Source of the DNA: Tissierella sp. Yu-01
GTDB lineage: Bacteria > Bacillota > Clostridia > Tissierellales > Tissierellaceae
Assembly (NCBI RefSeq): GCF_029537395.1
Contig: NZ_CP120677.1
Coordinates: 992,001 to 1,056,000 of the forward strand
Reading direction: 5' to 3'
Length of the DNA stretch: 64,000 nucleotides
The position numbers were made by a program, and so were the translations under genes. Positions within the stretch are counted from its first letter, which is position 1, and the number at the start of each line of letters is the position of its first letter. Below are positions 17,410 through 27,304 of this stretch, in pieces. A model generated the notes under the pieces. The model was not told where the DNA came from and made no database searches. It was given only the letters and a program-made list of their open reading frames with translations.

Positions 17410-18096
17410 TCACTCCCCATATATTTTTTTAGGAATAAAGTCCAAGTAATCACTAGATACACAGTGAAAATTTATCCCTTTTATATTACCTTCAATTACA
17501 AATTTATGGCCTTCAGAATGTAAATGACCATAAAGACATGTTTCTACACCATATTCTTTCATAATGTCTACAAACTCATTGGGACTAAAGTCAATATTAA
17601 ATGGCGGATAATGAATTATTGCTATTTTTTTCTTTAATTCCCTCAGACTATCTAAAGAAAGTTTAAACCTACTAAGTTCTCGTTCAAATATTCTTTCATC
17701 ATCTTCATTGAAATCTTCATTATCCCTCGCTATCCATCCTCTTGTTCCGACAATCCCAAAATCTTTAAATATATAGCTATTGTTCTGTAGAAAAAATATA
17801 GAATTTAGACTTAGTCCATTTAGTTTAGATAAACTAGACCACCAATAATCATGATTTCCCTTAAGCATAACTTTTTTACCAGGTAGAGCATCTATTCTTT
17901 TCAAATCTGCTATAGCCTCATTTAATTTCAAAGCCCATGAAATATCACCAGGTATAATCACTAAATCATCTTCTTTAACTATATCTATCCAATTTTTAAT
18001 TATTTTTTCTTCATGGTCTAGCCAGGTCTCTCCAAAGATATCCATTGGTTTTTCTTTAGAAAAATCAAAATGTAAATCGGCTATTGCATATATCAT
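17410..18096 (-). CDS. Metallophosphoesterase
   Basis: A 228-residue calcineurin-like phosphoesterase. The five metal-binding blocks are present: DLHFD at the start, IPGDISW near residue 48, KGNHDYWW near 78, IHYPP near 160 and GHLHSEGH near 193. The family hydrolyses phosphoesters with two metal ions. Close types in Firmicutes are uncharacterised cytoplasmic proteins. It sits ten bases after the YhaN-like gene and four before nagB, but a functional tie to the SbcCD-like pair is only positional. Confidence 0.9.
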   Translation of the reverse strand: MIYAIADLHFDFSKEKPMDIFGETWLDHEEKIIKNWIDIVKEDDLVIIPGDISWALKLNEAIADLKRIDALPGKKVMLKGNHDYWWSSLSKLNGLSLNSIFFLQNNSYIFKDFGIVGTRGWIARDNEDFNEDDERIFERELSRFKLSLDSLRELKKKIAIIHYPPFNIDFSPNEFVDIMKEYGVETCLYGHLHSEGHKFVIEGNIKGINFHCVSSDYLDFIPKKIYGE

Positions 18097-18105
18097 TAAT
18101 TCACC

Positions 18106-20541
18106 TCATCTTAATGTAACCAAATTAAATTCAATACCAAAATTACTTAATAAATCTTTTTCTCTATTATGACATGAGAATAGAATTACTTGCCTATCCT
18201 GTGATATTTCTTCTAATAATTTTAGAATATTACTCAACCTTATATCATCATATTGAACAAAACAATCATCCAATATCAATGGAAGACTATCTCCATTAAT
18301 AAAATTAATTATACCAAATCTTAAGGAGAAGTAAAGTTGATCTATAGTTCCTCCACTTAAAACATCTACGTTAATTAATTCTCCAGTATCAGGTTTAATG
18401 ACACCAATATCTAATTTATCATTTATTCTTACACCTGAATATACTCCATTAGTTATTCTTTTAATCAAACTACCCACTTTAACATTGATTTCAGGGGCAA
18501 ATTGATCTTGAATATCCTTGGATAGTTCTTCAATTGTAGATTTTGCAAGTTCTAAAGACTTCTTTTGATCATCTAATTTTAGTAATGTTACTTTACTTCT
18601 CTCTATGTCTTCCTCTATATCAACAAGTTTTGAAATCTCAGGTATAAGGAGATTTATTCTTTCTTCTATTCCTTTTTTATCAATTCTAACATTTGAAATA
18701 TCTTCTGTTATTTTATCTATTCTATTCTGTATGATTTCCTTATCTTCAGTAATTAATAGATCCATTTCAAAATGTTGCTGTACTAATTCTACTTCAAGTT
18801 GAACTAGGGTATAAACCCCTAGTACCTTTCTCAATAATTCCTTCTTAGTATGATACTCTACCAATGAATCATCATAAATCTTTTTCTTTTCTAATCCTAT
18901 TTCAAAATCTTTAAGGTTGCTTACTGAATACTTAGCCAGAATCTCACTTATCTTTATTATTAATTTATTTTGCTCTAATGTTAATGAGTCGGCTTTGTTA
19001 TTTAAATGATTCACCTTATTTCTATTTTCAACTATAGTCTTCAATTTTTCATCTCTTATGTATTGAGAATGTTGTAGGCTGTTATATAAATTTTTCAATT
19101 GAATTTTTGAAGTAAAATTATACTTTTCTAGAATTATCTGTTGCCTTTTTACAATTTCTTCTAATGATTGTTTTCTACTTTTCTCTTCTCTTTCTACATA
19201 CATTAATTCTATGTCTTTTTTAGCTAGTACTTTATTTATATTCTTATATTTAATCATAAGTACTATTATGGGTATGAGAAGTACTTGAAAAGATACAGAA
19301 AAATAAAAATTGTTTTTTAATAATGAAACTACCATAAGAACAAGATATAATATTCCTATCACTGCTATAGCAATCTTATAATGAGAAGCTTTGTTTTTAA
19401 TTGATTCATAATCCCTTATTATAAATTCTTTTTGTGTATTGCCATTAGCATAAATTAATTTATTCTTATCATCTTCTAATGCGTCAATTTCCAAATAATC
19501 ATTTGAAATATCCTTAATATTATTATCATCGTTATTCTTTATTTTAAAACTTTCTTCATTTATAGCTTTATTCAATTCCTCGGCTTGACTGTTAATATCC
19601 TCAATTCTATTAGATATGATCTGAATTTCATTATTTATTTTAGTTGCCAGCAAATAATCATCATTGGATAAACCTCTATATGTATGATATTTTTCAATAT
19701 TTTCTTCTAACTCTGTCAATCTGCTCTCAATTTTTAATGCTTCATCATATACATCCTTTTTCTCTTTAAGCAATACAAGATTTAGCAATTCCTTTTCCGA
19801 CTTCAGTTGCTTTTCTAAACCCTCTAGTTTCCTCACTATTTCATTATTATCATCTAATAATTTTTCATACTCTGTTTTACACCTATGAATATGTTCTTTC
19901 TCTATAAGTAAATTACTTAATTGTATGGATAACTTTCCATATGTTGAAGTAGTAGCTTTTTCAGTACCAATTTCCTTTATTGCTTTGTCTAATTCCTTTA
20001 TTGCCCTCTCAACATATATATTATCATCTAATGAAGATGTTATGTTTACAAGCTTGTCCCTAACTTCGTTTGCTAGGTTCACATCCGTCCTTGAACCCAA
20101 CTGTTTTATGGACACTGTATTTGAGAAAACACTGTTCTCGAAGCCCATAAAATGAATACCAGGCTGAAGAACTCTGCCATTAGTACCATTATTTATCTTA
20201 TAAGTAATATCCTCTGCAGTATTCTCTAAAAAAACTTTTGTTTCTTCTTTACCTTTTGTAAAGTTACGCTCTATTCTATAATCTTCTCCATTTGATATAA
20301 ATTTAAGTATACCGGCATATCTATCTGAATTCCAAGGTTCATACTTTTTATGTTCTTCTGTATATAAAGTAGATTTTACATATGGTCTTAAAAAACCATA
20401 AAACATTCCATCTATAAAACTGTGTATCGTAGATTTCCCACCTTCATTTTCTCCGTATATAATATTGATACCATTTTTTAGTTTTATAACTTGATTCTTA
20501 AACTTTCCAAATCCTATCAAATTTAATTCTTTAATAATCAT
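18106..20541 (-). CDS. YhaN/SbcC-like SMC-type ATPase
   Basis: An 811-residue protein. Residues 1-170 carry the N-terminal ATPase half with Walker A GENEGGKST near 37; long coiled coils (200-370 and 415-650) flank a hydrophobic pair of helices near 380-420; the C-terminal half has DVLSGGTIDQLYFSLR (signature) and PLILDDCFVQYD (Walker B). This is the layout of SbcC/Rad50 and of Bacillus YhaN, with a membrane-like hairpin in place of a zinc hook. It follows the SbcD/YhaO-like nuclease by one base and likely forms an ATP-gated DNA-end nuclease with it. The hydrophobic insertion suggests membrane association. Confidence 0.88.
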   Translation of the reverse strand: MIIKELNLIGFGKFKNQVIKLKNGINIIYGENEGGKSTIHSFIDGMFYGFLRPYVKSTLYTEEHKKYEPWNSDRYAGILKFISNGEDYRIERNFTKGKEETKVFLENTAEDITYKINNGTNGRVLQPGIHFMGFENSVFSNTVSIKQLGSRTDVNLANEVRDKLVNITSSLDDNIYVERAIKELDKAIKEIGTEKATTSTYGKLSIQLSNLLIEKEHIHRCKTEYEKLLDDNNEIVRKLEGLEKQLKSEKELLNLVLLKEKKDVYDEALKIESRLTELEENIEKYHTYRGLSNDDYLLATKINNEIQIISNRIEDINSQAEELNKAINEESFKIKNNDDNNIKDISNDYLEIDALEDDKNKLIYANGNTQKEFIIRDYESIKNKASHYKIAIAVIGILYLVLMVVSLLKNNFYFSVSFQVLLIPIIVLMIKYKNINKVLAKKDIELMYVEREEKSRKQSLEEIVKRQQIILEKYNFTSKIQLKNLYNSLQHSQYIRDEKLKTIVENRNKVNHLNNKADSLTLEQNKLIIKISEILAKYSVSNLKDFEIGLEKKKIYDDSLVEYHTKKELLRKVLGVYTLVQLEVELVQQHFEMDLLITEDKEIIQNRIDKITEDISNVRIDKKGIEERINLLIPEISKLVDIEEDIERSKVTLLKLDDQKKSLELAKSTIEELSKDIQDQFAPEINVKVGSLIKRITNGVYSGVRINDKLDIGVIKPDTGELINVDVLSGGTIDQLYFSLRFGIINFINGDSLPLILDDCFVQYDDIRLSNILKLLEEISQDRQVILFSCHNREKDLLSNFGIEFNLVTLR

Positions 20542-20542
20542 T

Positions 20543-21628
20543 TTAATCCCTGTCCTTTAAAAGAACCTCTAGACCATAATATAAAGCTTGTTTTGATATC
20601 TGATCATCGAGATTTTTTTCCTTCATTGTTTTTATAAAAAGTCCAATAATATTATTTTCGTTCGAAACTTCTAAAGCTTCCAAATCATAATCAGGGGTAG
20701 TCTCATTTATTAATTCCAAGTGATAAAACACTTCTTCCAAATCCTTTTGGATATCATTTAAATTTATATCCTTTTGTATAAATCCTTTTAATTTAATCCT
20801 ATAAAAATCCTTTGAAGGAGTGCCCACTTCTACAGCATGTATCATATTAATTATATCTAGATAACCTAGATTCTCATTTAGATCTAGTCTTAATTCATAG
20901 AAACATCTTTTGCTAAATGGTACAAATTGAATATTTACAACTTTGTTTTCTATTTTTCCTTCTATTATGCCTCTTGGACCTACTTCTCCAAAATCAAGTG
21001 GTTCAGGACATCCACAATAGGCAATATTATTAACGAAGATATTTGGTTTATGTATGTGACCAAGGGCAATATAGTCCATATTTAATCCTTTTAGAACATC
21101 TAAACTCATAGGAAGGTAATTAGATTCCCTACTTACATCCCCATGAATAATTAGAATATTATTCATACTTTTATCTATCTTAGGAAAATCAATGAATAAT
21201 TTATTATCTCTAAATTCAACCCTATCCCAACTATAACCATAAACATTTGTATTTAGTTCTGGAAACACTTTTTTTTCTATATCATTAGAATTAAATATTG
21301 TAACATTATCACTCCATTGAACTCTTCTATAAAGGGAATTCTTACCTAAGTAATCATGATTCCCAGCAGATATTAGAATATTAACATCTTCAGCACTAGC
21401 TAATATATCCCTAACCTTTTTTATATCTCCTAATGTAAAATAATCTGCTTCGAATAAATCACCTGCAATAAATAGAAAATCAGCTTTTTCTTTTACACTA
21501 TAATCAACTATTCTTTGAAATGTGGACCAAAGTTCTCTTCTTCTATCAAATGCCTTCTCCTTTTGGAAGGATACTGTTTTAAATTGGAGACCTAAATGCA
21601 AGTCCCCAGTATGTATAAATTTAATCAT
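20543..21628 (-). CDS. YhaO/SbcD-like DNA repair exonuclease
   Basis: A 361-residue metallophosphoesterase of the Mre11/SbcD type: TGDLHLGLQF at the start, IAGDLFEAD near residue 55, SAGNHDYLG near 92, IIHGDVSRE near 158 and ALGHIHKP near 190. A C-terminal domain of about 120 residues follows. The protein is the nuclease partner of the SMC-like ATPase immediately downstream (one-base gap). GGTGGTGAT precedes the ATG. Upstream there is no other gene, only a repeat element at 21650-21742. Confidence 0.9.
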   Translation of the reverse strand: MIKFIHTGDLHLGLQFKTVSFQKEKAFDRRRELWSTFQRIVDYSVKEKADFLFIAGDLFEADYFTLGDIKKVRDILASAEDVNILISAGNHDYLGKNSLYRRVQWSDNVTIFNSNDIEKKVFPELNTNVYGYSWDRVEFRDNKLFIDFPKIDKSMNNILIIHGDVSRESNYLPMSLDVLKGLNMDYIALGHIHKPNIFVNNIAYCGCPEPLDFGEVGPRGIIEGKIENKVVNIQFVPFSKRCFYELRLDLNENLGYLDIINMIHAVEVGTPSKDFYRIKLKGFIQKDINLNDIQKDLEEVFYHLELINETTPDYDLEALEVSNENNIIGLFIKTMKEKNLDDQISKQALYYGLEVLLKDRD

Positions 21629-21649
21629 AAAATCACCACCCTAGTTCAA

Positions 21650-21742
21650 TGCATACCCTTCCAATGAAATATATCAAAATCAAAGATTTCGGATATTTCT
21701 ATTGTTGGGCACACAGCAATTTACAGTACACAATTCACAATT
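21650..21742 (+). repeat. Dispersed hairpin repeat, copy 3 (internally deleted)
   Basis: Reads GCATACCCTTCCAATGAAAT, AAATCAAAGATTTC, then directly TTTCTATTGTTGGGCACACA and the tail CACAATTCACAA. Compared with copies at 1116 and 2268 the central part with both hairpins is missing, leaving the two ends joined. Confidence 0.8.
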
Positions 21743-21772
21743 TTTATGGCCATTCTCTTAGGCCCAGACCAA

Positions 21773-22906
21773 TTATCCTTTAAAAATCATCTTATGCAAT
21801 GGATGTCTCTTTATGCCTACTGCACCTTTTGGACAGAGTTCATGACAGCAGAAACACCTGATACATTCTTCTGTATTTATAACTGGTTTACCTGATTCCA
21901 TTGAAATAATCTTTGCTGGACAATTCTTAGCACAAATTGCACAAGATATGCACATATCATCCTTTATCGTGGGAAAAGGTCGCATATTATCTAGTATAAA
22001 ATCTTCTACAAACTTAGGTATTCTACCAGAGATAAAGTTAACATGAGTTGATTTAGGTAATTTAAATGGTAGGATTTCCATATCAGAAATATCATCCCCA
22101 TAATATACAAGCTCTTCCTTGGGAGAAAGTAATCCTCTTTTAGCTGATTCTATAATAGTAGGAACATTTTGTATTCTGGTAATTTTTGCTGCAACATAGT
22201 CTAAATCATATGGATTGTCACCAGCTAGAATAAGTCCTAAATTTCTAATTTCACCGCTAGAAGGTCCATCACCTTCCATAGCCTCAATGCCATCTAGAAT
22301 GGAAATAACAGGCTTCATATACTCACATATATCTATAAGAGCATTTGCGAAATGTATAATATTGTTCATCTTGAGATGGTAATCAGCCTTTATGACACCA
22401 GGTATTACTCCAAAAAGATTCTTCACAGCTCCAGTGTAGGTCATCATAGTATGAGTTTTCAACTTACCACAAGACACAACATAATCAACTTCATTAAATA
22501 CTTTAACTACCTTCATATTCTTTAGGAATATTGCTTCATCATTATGAACATCCATTGAATCAGTATCAAAATTCAACTCACAATTTGTTGTATTTGCAAC
22601 TTTCGTAAGCCCTGAAGTTTCATAATATGATTTTAATAGTCCAGGTAAAAAAGGACCACCTGGACTGTCGCCTACTATAACTTTATGACCTCTTTCTTGA
22701 AAGTATCGAACTACTCCTTCGACTATATAAGGATGAGTAGTGACACCATCCTCTGGTTTATTTTTCTTTAAAAGGTTAGTTTTAACCAACACTCTACCAG
22801 TCTTCAGATTCTTAATATTATCCAATCCATCTAAGGCTTTAAAAACTCCTTTTATAACCTTGTCATAATCATAGCTTTCGCATTTAACAATTCCAATTTT
22901 ACTCAT
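21773..22906 (-). CDS. DUF362 domain protein with C-terminal ferredoxin domain
   Basis: A 377-residue protein. Residues 1-290 form a DUF362 domain with the patterns VLVKTNLLKKNKPEDGVTTHP, VIVGDSPGGPF, SCGKLKTHTMMTYTGAVKNLFG and ILDGIEAMEGDGP; residues about 310-365 hold two [4Fe-4S] sites (CISCAICAKNCP and CIRCFCCHELCP). DUF362 proteins are widespread in anaerobes and their activity is not established in general. A cytoplasmic iron-sulfur role is likely. It follows the degenerate PfkB gene by 15 bases and may share its transcript. Confidence 0.9.
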   Translation of the reverse strand: MSKIGIVKCESYDYDKVIKGVFKALDGLDNIKNLKTGRVLVKTNLLKKNKPEDGVTTHPYIVEGVVRYFQERGHKVIVGDSPGGPFLPGLLKSYYETSGLTKVANTTNCELNFDTDSMDVHNDEAIFLKNMKVVKVFNEVDYVVSCGKLKTHTMMTYTGAVKNLFGVIPGVIKADYHLKMNNIIHFANALIDICEYMKPVISILDGIEAMEGDGPSSGEIRNLGLILAGDNPYDLDYVAAKITRIQNVPTIIESAKRGLLSPKEELVYYGDDISDMEILPFKLPKSTHVNFISGRIPKFVEDFILDNMRPFPTIKDDMCISCAICAKNCPAKIISMESGKPVINTEECIRCFCCHELCPKGAVGIKRHPLHKMIFKG

Positions 22907-22921
22907 ACATTCTCCTATTAT

Positions 22922-23851
22922 CTAGTAATTAAATTTGGTAATTTCAATATCGCCCATTATTCTCTTAATGTCGCTCATATCTATTTCATCTCTATGTTTA
23001 AAACTGTTTACTATTCCGCAAGCTTGTCCTACCTTAAGAAATGTTTCAAAATCATAATTTCTCACCAAAGCCAATGCATAACCGCCAATCATATATCCGT
23101 AATTTGGTTCAACATGTTGTTTTTCCACAAAAGGTACATCCACCCTATAAACAAACTCTTTAGTCAGTACAATACTACCTCTATTACCTAAGGATATAAC
23201 AACTATTTTTACATTTTTATCAATTATAAAAAGACCTGCTTTAATAATTTCATATTCATAGTCTAATTTAAGGTTGGTTAAATCCTCCAATTGATACTTT
23301 TCCATTACAACTAGATATGGTTTAGCCTCTAAGCAATACTTAAGTCCTTCTCCCTTAATAGCTATTAATGACTGTTTACCTAATATATTTGCATTAACTA
23401 CAAGATCAAAAAATACATCCTTTGGTGTATTAATAGGCAGCTCCCCTACACAACAGATCATCTTTGCGCTCAGTATCAGTTTATTGTAAAGTCCTAAAAA
23501 GTTTTCATATTCATCTCTTGTAATTCTTGGTCCTTTTGAATTGATAATAATTTTTTCATCATTTTTTACTGATATAATTATACTTTCCGCTGTTTCATCC
23601 TTAATTTGTAAAAAATCATGAGGAATAGTTTCATTTTCCAGTTTTGCCTTAATACTAGTTCCGTTTACTCCTCCAAGAAATCCCGTAGACATAGCCTCTT
23701 CATTTAAGGCATTTAATAAATATGTTAGCTCTATACCATTACCTCCGGGACCATATATAACGTCATTTGGAATATTGACATTATTTTCACTGATAGCATC
23801 TAAATTAAATTTTCTTTTTAATAATGGGTTAAGATCAACTGACAAAATCAC
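22922..23851 (-). CDS. Degenerate PfkB/1-phosphofructokinase-like protein
   Basis: About 309 residues with the fold order of FruK/LacC-type PfkB kinases: a start resembling ILSVDLNPLLKRKF, a GGNG loop near residue 35 (YGPGGNGIEL), strands around ISLGNRGSIVLT. Both signature motifs are altered: GGKGxN is GGNGIE, and the GAGD motif that carries the catalytic Asp is replaced by NYGYMIGG. Kinase activity is therefore doubtful. I take the GTG at 23851, eight bases after GGAGG, as start rather than the GTG three codons earlier. The gene precedes the DUF362 gene and is divergent from sdaAB. It may be a sugar-phosphate-binding pseudoenzyme. Confidence 0.75.
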   Translation of the reverse strand: MILSVDLNPLLKRKFNLDAISENNVNIPNDVIYGPGGNGIELTYLLNALNEEAMSTGFLGGVNGTSIKAKLENETIPHDFLQIKDETAESIIISVKNDEKIIINSKGPRITRDEYENFLGLYNKLILSAKMICCVGELPINTPKDVFFDLVVNANILGKQSLIAIKGEGLKYCLEAKPYLVVMEKYQLEDLTNLKLDYEYEIIKAGLFIIDKNVKIVVISLGNRGSIVLTKEFVYRVDVPFVEKQHVEPNYGYMIGGYALALVRNYDFETFLKVGQACGIVNSFKHRDEIDMSDIKRIMGDIEITKFNY

Positions 23852-23917
23852 AACGATCACCTCCGATTATCTATATTATACACTTGATTACTATAAAATG
23901 GGTATAATATTATCTGA

Positions 23918-23945
23918 TTGAAAGATTTTATTAAACATATATAAT
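23918..23945 (+). promoter_or_regulatory. Promoter of the serine dehydratase operon
   Basis: -35 TTGAAA (23918-23923), 16-base spacer, -10 TATAAT (23940-23945), about 28 bases before the sdaAB start, with AGGAGG between. Confidence 0.65.
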
Positions 23946-23972
23946 ATTAGTATAAGTTTAGGAGGTTATAAA

Positions 23973-24641
23973 ATGAAAGAATACTCTGCATTTGATATAT
24001 TAGGTCCAATAATGATAGGCCCTTCCAGTTCTCACACTGCTGGTGCTGCAAGACTTGGTAAAATTGCAAGTGAAATTGCTGGCACTGGTTTTTATAAAGT
24101 GGAATTTTATCTTCATGGTTCCTTTGCTAAAACATACAAAGGTCATGGTACTGATAAGGCATTAGTCGCTGGAATACTTGGCTTTGATCCATCTGATGAA
24201 AGATTAAGAGATTCATTTGATATTGCCAAGGACCATAATATTAGATATGAATTTATTGAATCAGATTTAGGATATTTACATCCGAACTCTGTTAAGATAG
24301 TGTTCAAATATCGCGATAAAGATGATTTTTATGTACTAGGCTCATCCATAGGCGGTGGTAGCATTATTATAGATAACATTAATGGAGATCAGGTAGAATT
24401 TACTGGAAGTTATCCTACAATAATACTTAAATATCCCGATGAAAAAGGTGTAATAAGTATCATTAGCTCTTTACTTGCAAATGCTGAGATTAATATCGCC
24501 ACTATGAGAGTAACTAGAGAAGGAAATATTGCAACGATGATTTGTGAATTAGATTCTCAAATTGATGAAGAGACTATAAATGAAATTTCTAAATTAAAGA
24601 ATTTGGCATATGTCAGGTTCATTAACACAAAGAGGAGTTGA
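23973..24641 (+). CDS. sdaAB: L-serine dehydratase, beta subunit
   Basis: A 222-residue SdaAB. Residues 1-140 are the beta domain with the hallmark GPIMIGPSSSHTAGAARLG and HGTDKALVAGILG; residues about 148-220 form an ACT domain (KGVISIISSLLANAEINIATM). Together with SdaAA it makes the oxygen-sensitive [4Fe-4S] L-serine dehydratase that converts L-serine to pyruvate and ammonia, an energy-yielding step in amino-acid fermenters. AGGAGG precedes the ATG. The stop lies four bases before the sdaAA start. Confidence 0.97.
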   Translation: MKEYSAFDILGPIMIGPSSSHTAGAARLGKIASEIAGTGFYKVEFYLHGSFAKTYKGHGTDKALVAGILGFDPSDERLRDSFDIAKDHNIRYEFIESDLGYLHPNSVKIVFKYRDKDDFYVLGSSIGGGSIIIDNINGDQVEFTGSYPTIILKYPDEKGVISIISSLLANAEINIATMRVTREGNIATMICELDSQIDEETINEISKLKNLAYVRFINTKRS

Positions 24642-24645
24642 AATA

Positions 24646-25515
24646 GTGTTTAATAAAGGTAGCGAATTAATGGAGCTGTGCAATGAAAAAAATGCAAAAA
24701 TTTATGAAATAGTTATAGAAAAAGAACATATTACATCAGGTTTATCATATGACGAAATAAGAAATAAGATGAAGGAAACTCTAGAGGTAATGAAGACATC
24801 TGCCACTTCTGCCTTAGACAAAGATATTATTTCAGTATCAGGTTTGACCGGTGGAAATTCTAAAAAAGTTCAAGATTATAAGAACACTCACAAAACTTTA
24901 AGTGGTCCATTTATTAACTCTGCAATGGCTAAAGCTTTTTCGACTTCAGAGGTTAATGGCTCAATGGGTAAAATTTGTGCTTCCCCTACTGCTGGGGCTT
25001 CTGGTATTGTACCTAGCGCCCTATTAGCAGCTCAGGAAAAATTAGATTTATCAGATGAGATGCTTATAAATGCACTATTTACCGCTGCTGGAATAGGCGA
25101 AATTGTAGCAAAAAATGCTACAGTTGCAGGTGCTGAAGGTGGATGCCAAGCTGAATGTGGTGTTGCTGCTGCGATGGCAGCTGGAGCTATAGTAGAGATG
25201 GCTGGTGGAACACCTAATCAAGCCTTAGATGCAGCAGGATTTGCCCTTACAAACATTATGGGCCTTGTATGCGATCCAATAGCTGGTTTAGTTGAATACC
25301 CGTGCAATCTAAGAAATGCTTCAGGTGTTGTAAATGCTTTAATTTCTGCAGACTTAGCCTTAGCTGAAGTTCAAGCTTTAATTCCATTTGATGAAGTTGT
25401 AGAAGCAATGTATAAAGTAGGTAAGTCATTACCAGAGTCATTAAGAGAGACTGCACAGGGTGGTTTAGCTGATACCCCTACAGGTAGAGAACTTGCAAAG
25501 AAAGTAATAGATTAA
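24646..25515 (+). CDS. sdaAA: L-serine dehydratase, iron-sulfur alpha subunit
   Basis: A 289-residue SdaAA. The cluster-binding cysteines are seen in KICASPTAGASG, GGCQAECGVAAAMAAG and CDPIAGLVEYPCNLRN, the standard alpha-subunit pattern. The start is the GTG at 24646, five bases after AGGAGTTGA; an upstream ATG at 24610 lies inside sdaAB and lacks a ribosome binding site. It forms the catalytic half of serine dehydratase with the gene before it. A hairpin terminator follows. Confidence 0.97.
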   Translation: MFNKGSELMELCNEKNAKIYEIVIEKEHITSGLSYDEIRNKMKETLEVMKTSATSALDKDIISVSGLTGGNSKKVQDYKNTHKTLSGPFINSAMAKAFSTSEVNGSMGKICASPTAGASGIVPSALLAAQEKLDLSDEMLINALFTAAGIGEIVAKNATVAGAEGGCQAECGVAAAMAAGAIVEMAGGTPNQALDAAGFALTNIMGLVCDPIAGLVEYPCNLRNASGVVNALISADLALAEVQALIPFDEVVEAMYKVGKSLPESLRETAQGGLADTPTGRELAKKVID

Positions 25516-25524
25516 AATAAATGA

Positions 25525-25556
25525 TAAAGCCTTCCAATGGGAAGGCTTATCTTATC
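25525..25556. terminator. Terminator between sdaAA and the phosphohexomutase gene
   Basis: AAGCCTTCC pairs with GGAAGGCTT; it serves convergent genes and lies eight bases from each stop. Confidence 0.85.
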
Positions 25557-25563
25557 TCGTAAC

Positions 25564-27249
25564 TTATTCTACAGTTTCCATTCTTTCTCTTACTGTTTTT
25601 TCAATTAAGTCTATCTTTGTAAATGATTCATCTATTGTTTTAGCTGTTGAATAAATATATAATTTTATCTTTGGCTCCGTACCAGATGGTCTTATTGCAT
25701 ACCAAGAACCATCGTCTAAATAATATTTTAATACATCAGATACACCTACGTCCGTCTTATCATATAGAAAATCTATAGTTTTTTCTAATCTTATATCTCC
25801 AATTGTTTCTATAGGATTATGTCTGATATTTTCCATTATTCTTTTAATTTTTTGTTGTCCTTCTAATCCCTCAAGTACTATTGATATTAACTTTTCACTA
25901 TAATATCCGTATTCTTCATATATATCATCTAGAACCTCTAGAATTGATTTTCCCTGTTTCTTATAATAAGCTGCCATTTCAGCAATCATCATGGAGGTTA
26001 CTACTCCATCCTTATCTCTTACCAACGTGCCATATACATATCCAATGCTCTCTTCATAACCTAATATATATTCAAATTCCTTTGTCTTTTCCCACTCATT
26101 TGCTTTTGAGCAGATATTCTTAAATCCAGTCAAAGTTTCAACTGTTTTTACGCCGTATTTTTCAGCTATAACTTTACCTAGATCACCTGTGACAATACTC
26201 TTAACAATTGCAGAGTTTTTAGGCAAATCATTTTTTGAATGTCTGCTTGATAAGATGTAGTTAATGATTAGGGCTCCAGTTTGATTACCATTTAAATATG
26301 TGTAACCATTTTCATTCATAGCTCCTATGGCCACTCTATCACAGTCTGGATCTGTTGCAATAAGCAATTCAGCACCTATTTTGCCTCCTAACTCTGCTGC
26401 ATAGGTAAATGCTTTAACATCTTCAGGATTTGGATAACCAACTGTAGTGAAGTTTGAATCTGGGTTTTCCTGTTCTGGTACAACAGTAACGTTAGTAAAG
26501 CCTCTTTCTCTTAGAATTCTTCTTACAGGTATATTTCCTGTCCCATTTAAAGGAGTATATACTATTTTTATATCCTTATCTATATCATCATTAATAGTCA
26601 TCTTAAGAAGTTCTTCGTTATAAGCATCATCAATTTCTTTACCAATTATCTCAATTAGACCATTTTTGATAGCTGATTCTTTCTCCATTATCTTTACTTC
26701 ACTGAAACTATTAATTTTTCCTATTTCATCTAATACCTCATCAGCTATATTGTCAAGAATTTGAGAACCTTCTTCCCAGTAAACCTTATAACCATTATAA
26801 TCCTTAGGATTATGGCTAGCTGTGACTACAACACCAGAAATGCATTTTAATTTTCTTACGGTATAGGAAAGTATTGGTGTTGCTCTTAAATTATCAAAAA
26901 GATACGCCTTTACACCATTTGCTGCTAATACTCTAGCAGTTATTTCTGCAAATTCCTTTGAAAACTTTCTAACATCATAAGCGATTGCAACACCTCTATC
27001 CATTGCCTCTTTTCCTTTATTGACAATGGTTTGAGCTAATCCCTGAGTAGCTAAGGAAACAGTGTACTGGTTCATTCTATTCGTTCCTGCACCTATTTTC
27101 CCTCTTAAGCCCGCAGTTCCAAATTTTAAGTCAGTATAGAATCTGTCTTCAATTTCTTTTTCATCAGTTATGGTTCTTAATTCCTGTTTTGTTTCCTCGT
27201 CAAAGTAGACATCATTCAACCAAAGATTATATTTTTCTTTATATCCCAT
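25564..27249 (-). CDS. Phosphoglucomutase/phosphomannomutase (alpha-D-phosphohexomutase)
   Basis: A 561-residue alpha-D-phosphohexomutase of the PgcA/PGM2 type. The phosphoserine loop TASHNPKDYNGYKVY is near residue 145, the metal loop DPDCDRVAIG near 300, the sugar loop GYEESIGYV near 395 and the phosphate-binding loop RPSGTEPKIKLY near 515. It interconverts glucose-1- and glucose-6-phosphate and feeds UDP-glucose and envelope polysaccharide synthesis. GGGGGAG precedes the ATG. It is monocistronic by the terminators around it. Confidence 0.94.
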   Translation of the reverse strand: MGYKEKYNLWLNDVYFDEETKQELRTITDEKEIEDRFYTDLKFGTAGLRGKIGAGTNRMNQYTVSLATQGLAQTIVNKGKEAMDRGVAIAYDVRKFSKEFAEITARVLAANGVKAYLFDNLRATPILSYTVRKLKCISGVVVTASHNPKDYNGYKVYWEEGSQILDNIADEVLDEIGKINSFSEVKIMEKESAIKNGLIEIIGKEIDDAYNEELLKMTINDDIDKDIKIVYTPLNGTGNIPVRRILRERGFTNVTVVPEQENPDSNFTTVGYPNPEDVKAFTYAAELGGKIGAELLIATDPDCDRVAIGAMNENGYTYLNGNQTGALIINYILSSRHSKNDLPKNSAIVKSIVTGDLGKVIAEKYGVKTVETLTGFKNICSKANEWEKTKEFEYILGYEESIGYVYGTLVRDKDGVVTSMMIAEMAAYYKKQGKSILEVLDDIYEEYGYYSEKLISIVLEGLEGQQKIKRIMENIRHNPIETIGDIRLEKTIDFLYDKTDVGVSDVLKYYLDDGSWYAIRPSGTEPKIKLYIYSTAKTIDESFTKIDLIEKTVRERMETVE

Positions 27250-27304
27250 ATACTAGCTCCCCCATCTCTAAATATCATATATCCATTTTATATTATACCC
27301 AATA

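Noticed and set aside
25256-25456. 66-codon minus-strand frame inside sdaAA
   Set aside because: Antisense of the conserved iron-sulfur region of serine dehydratase.
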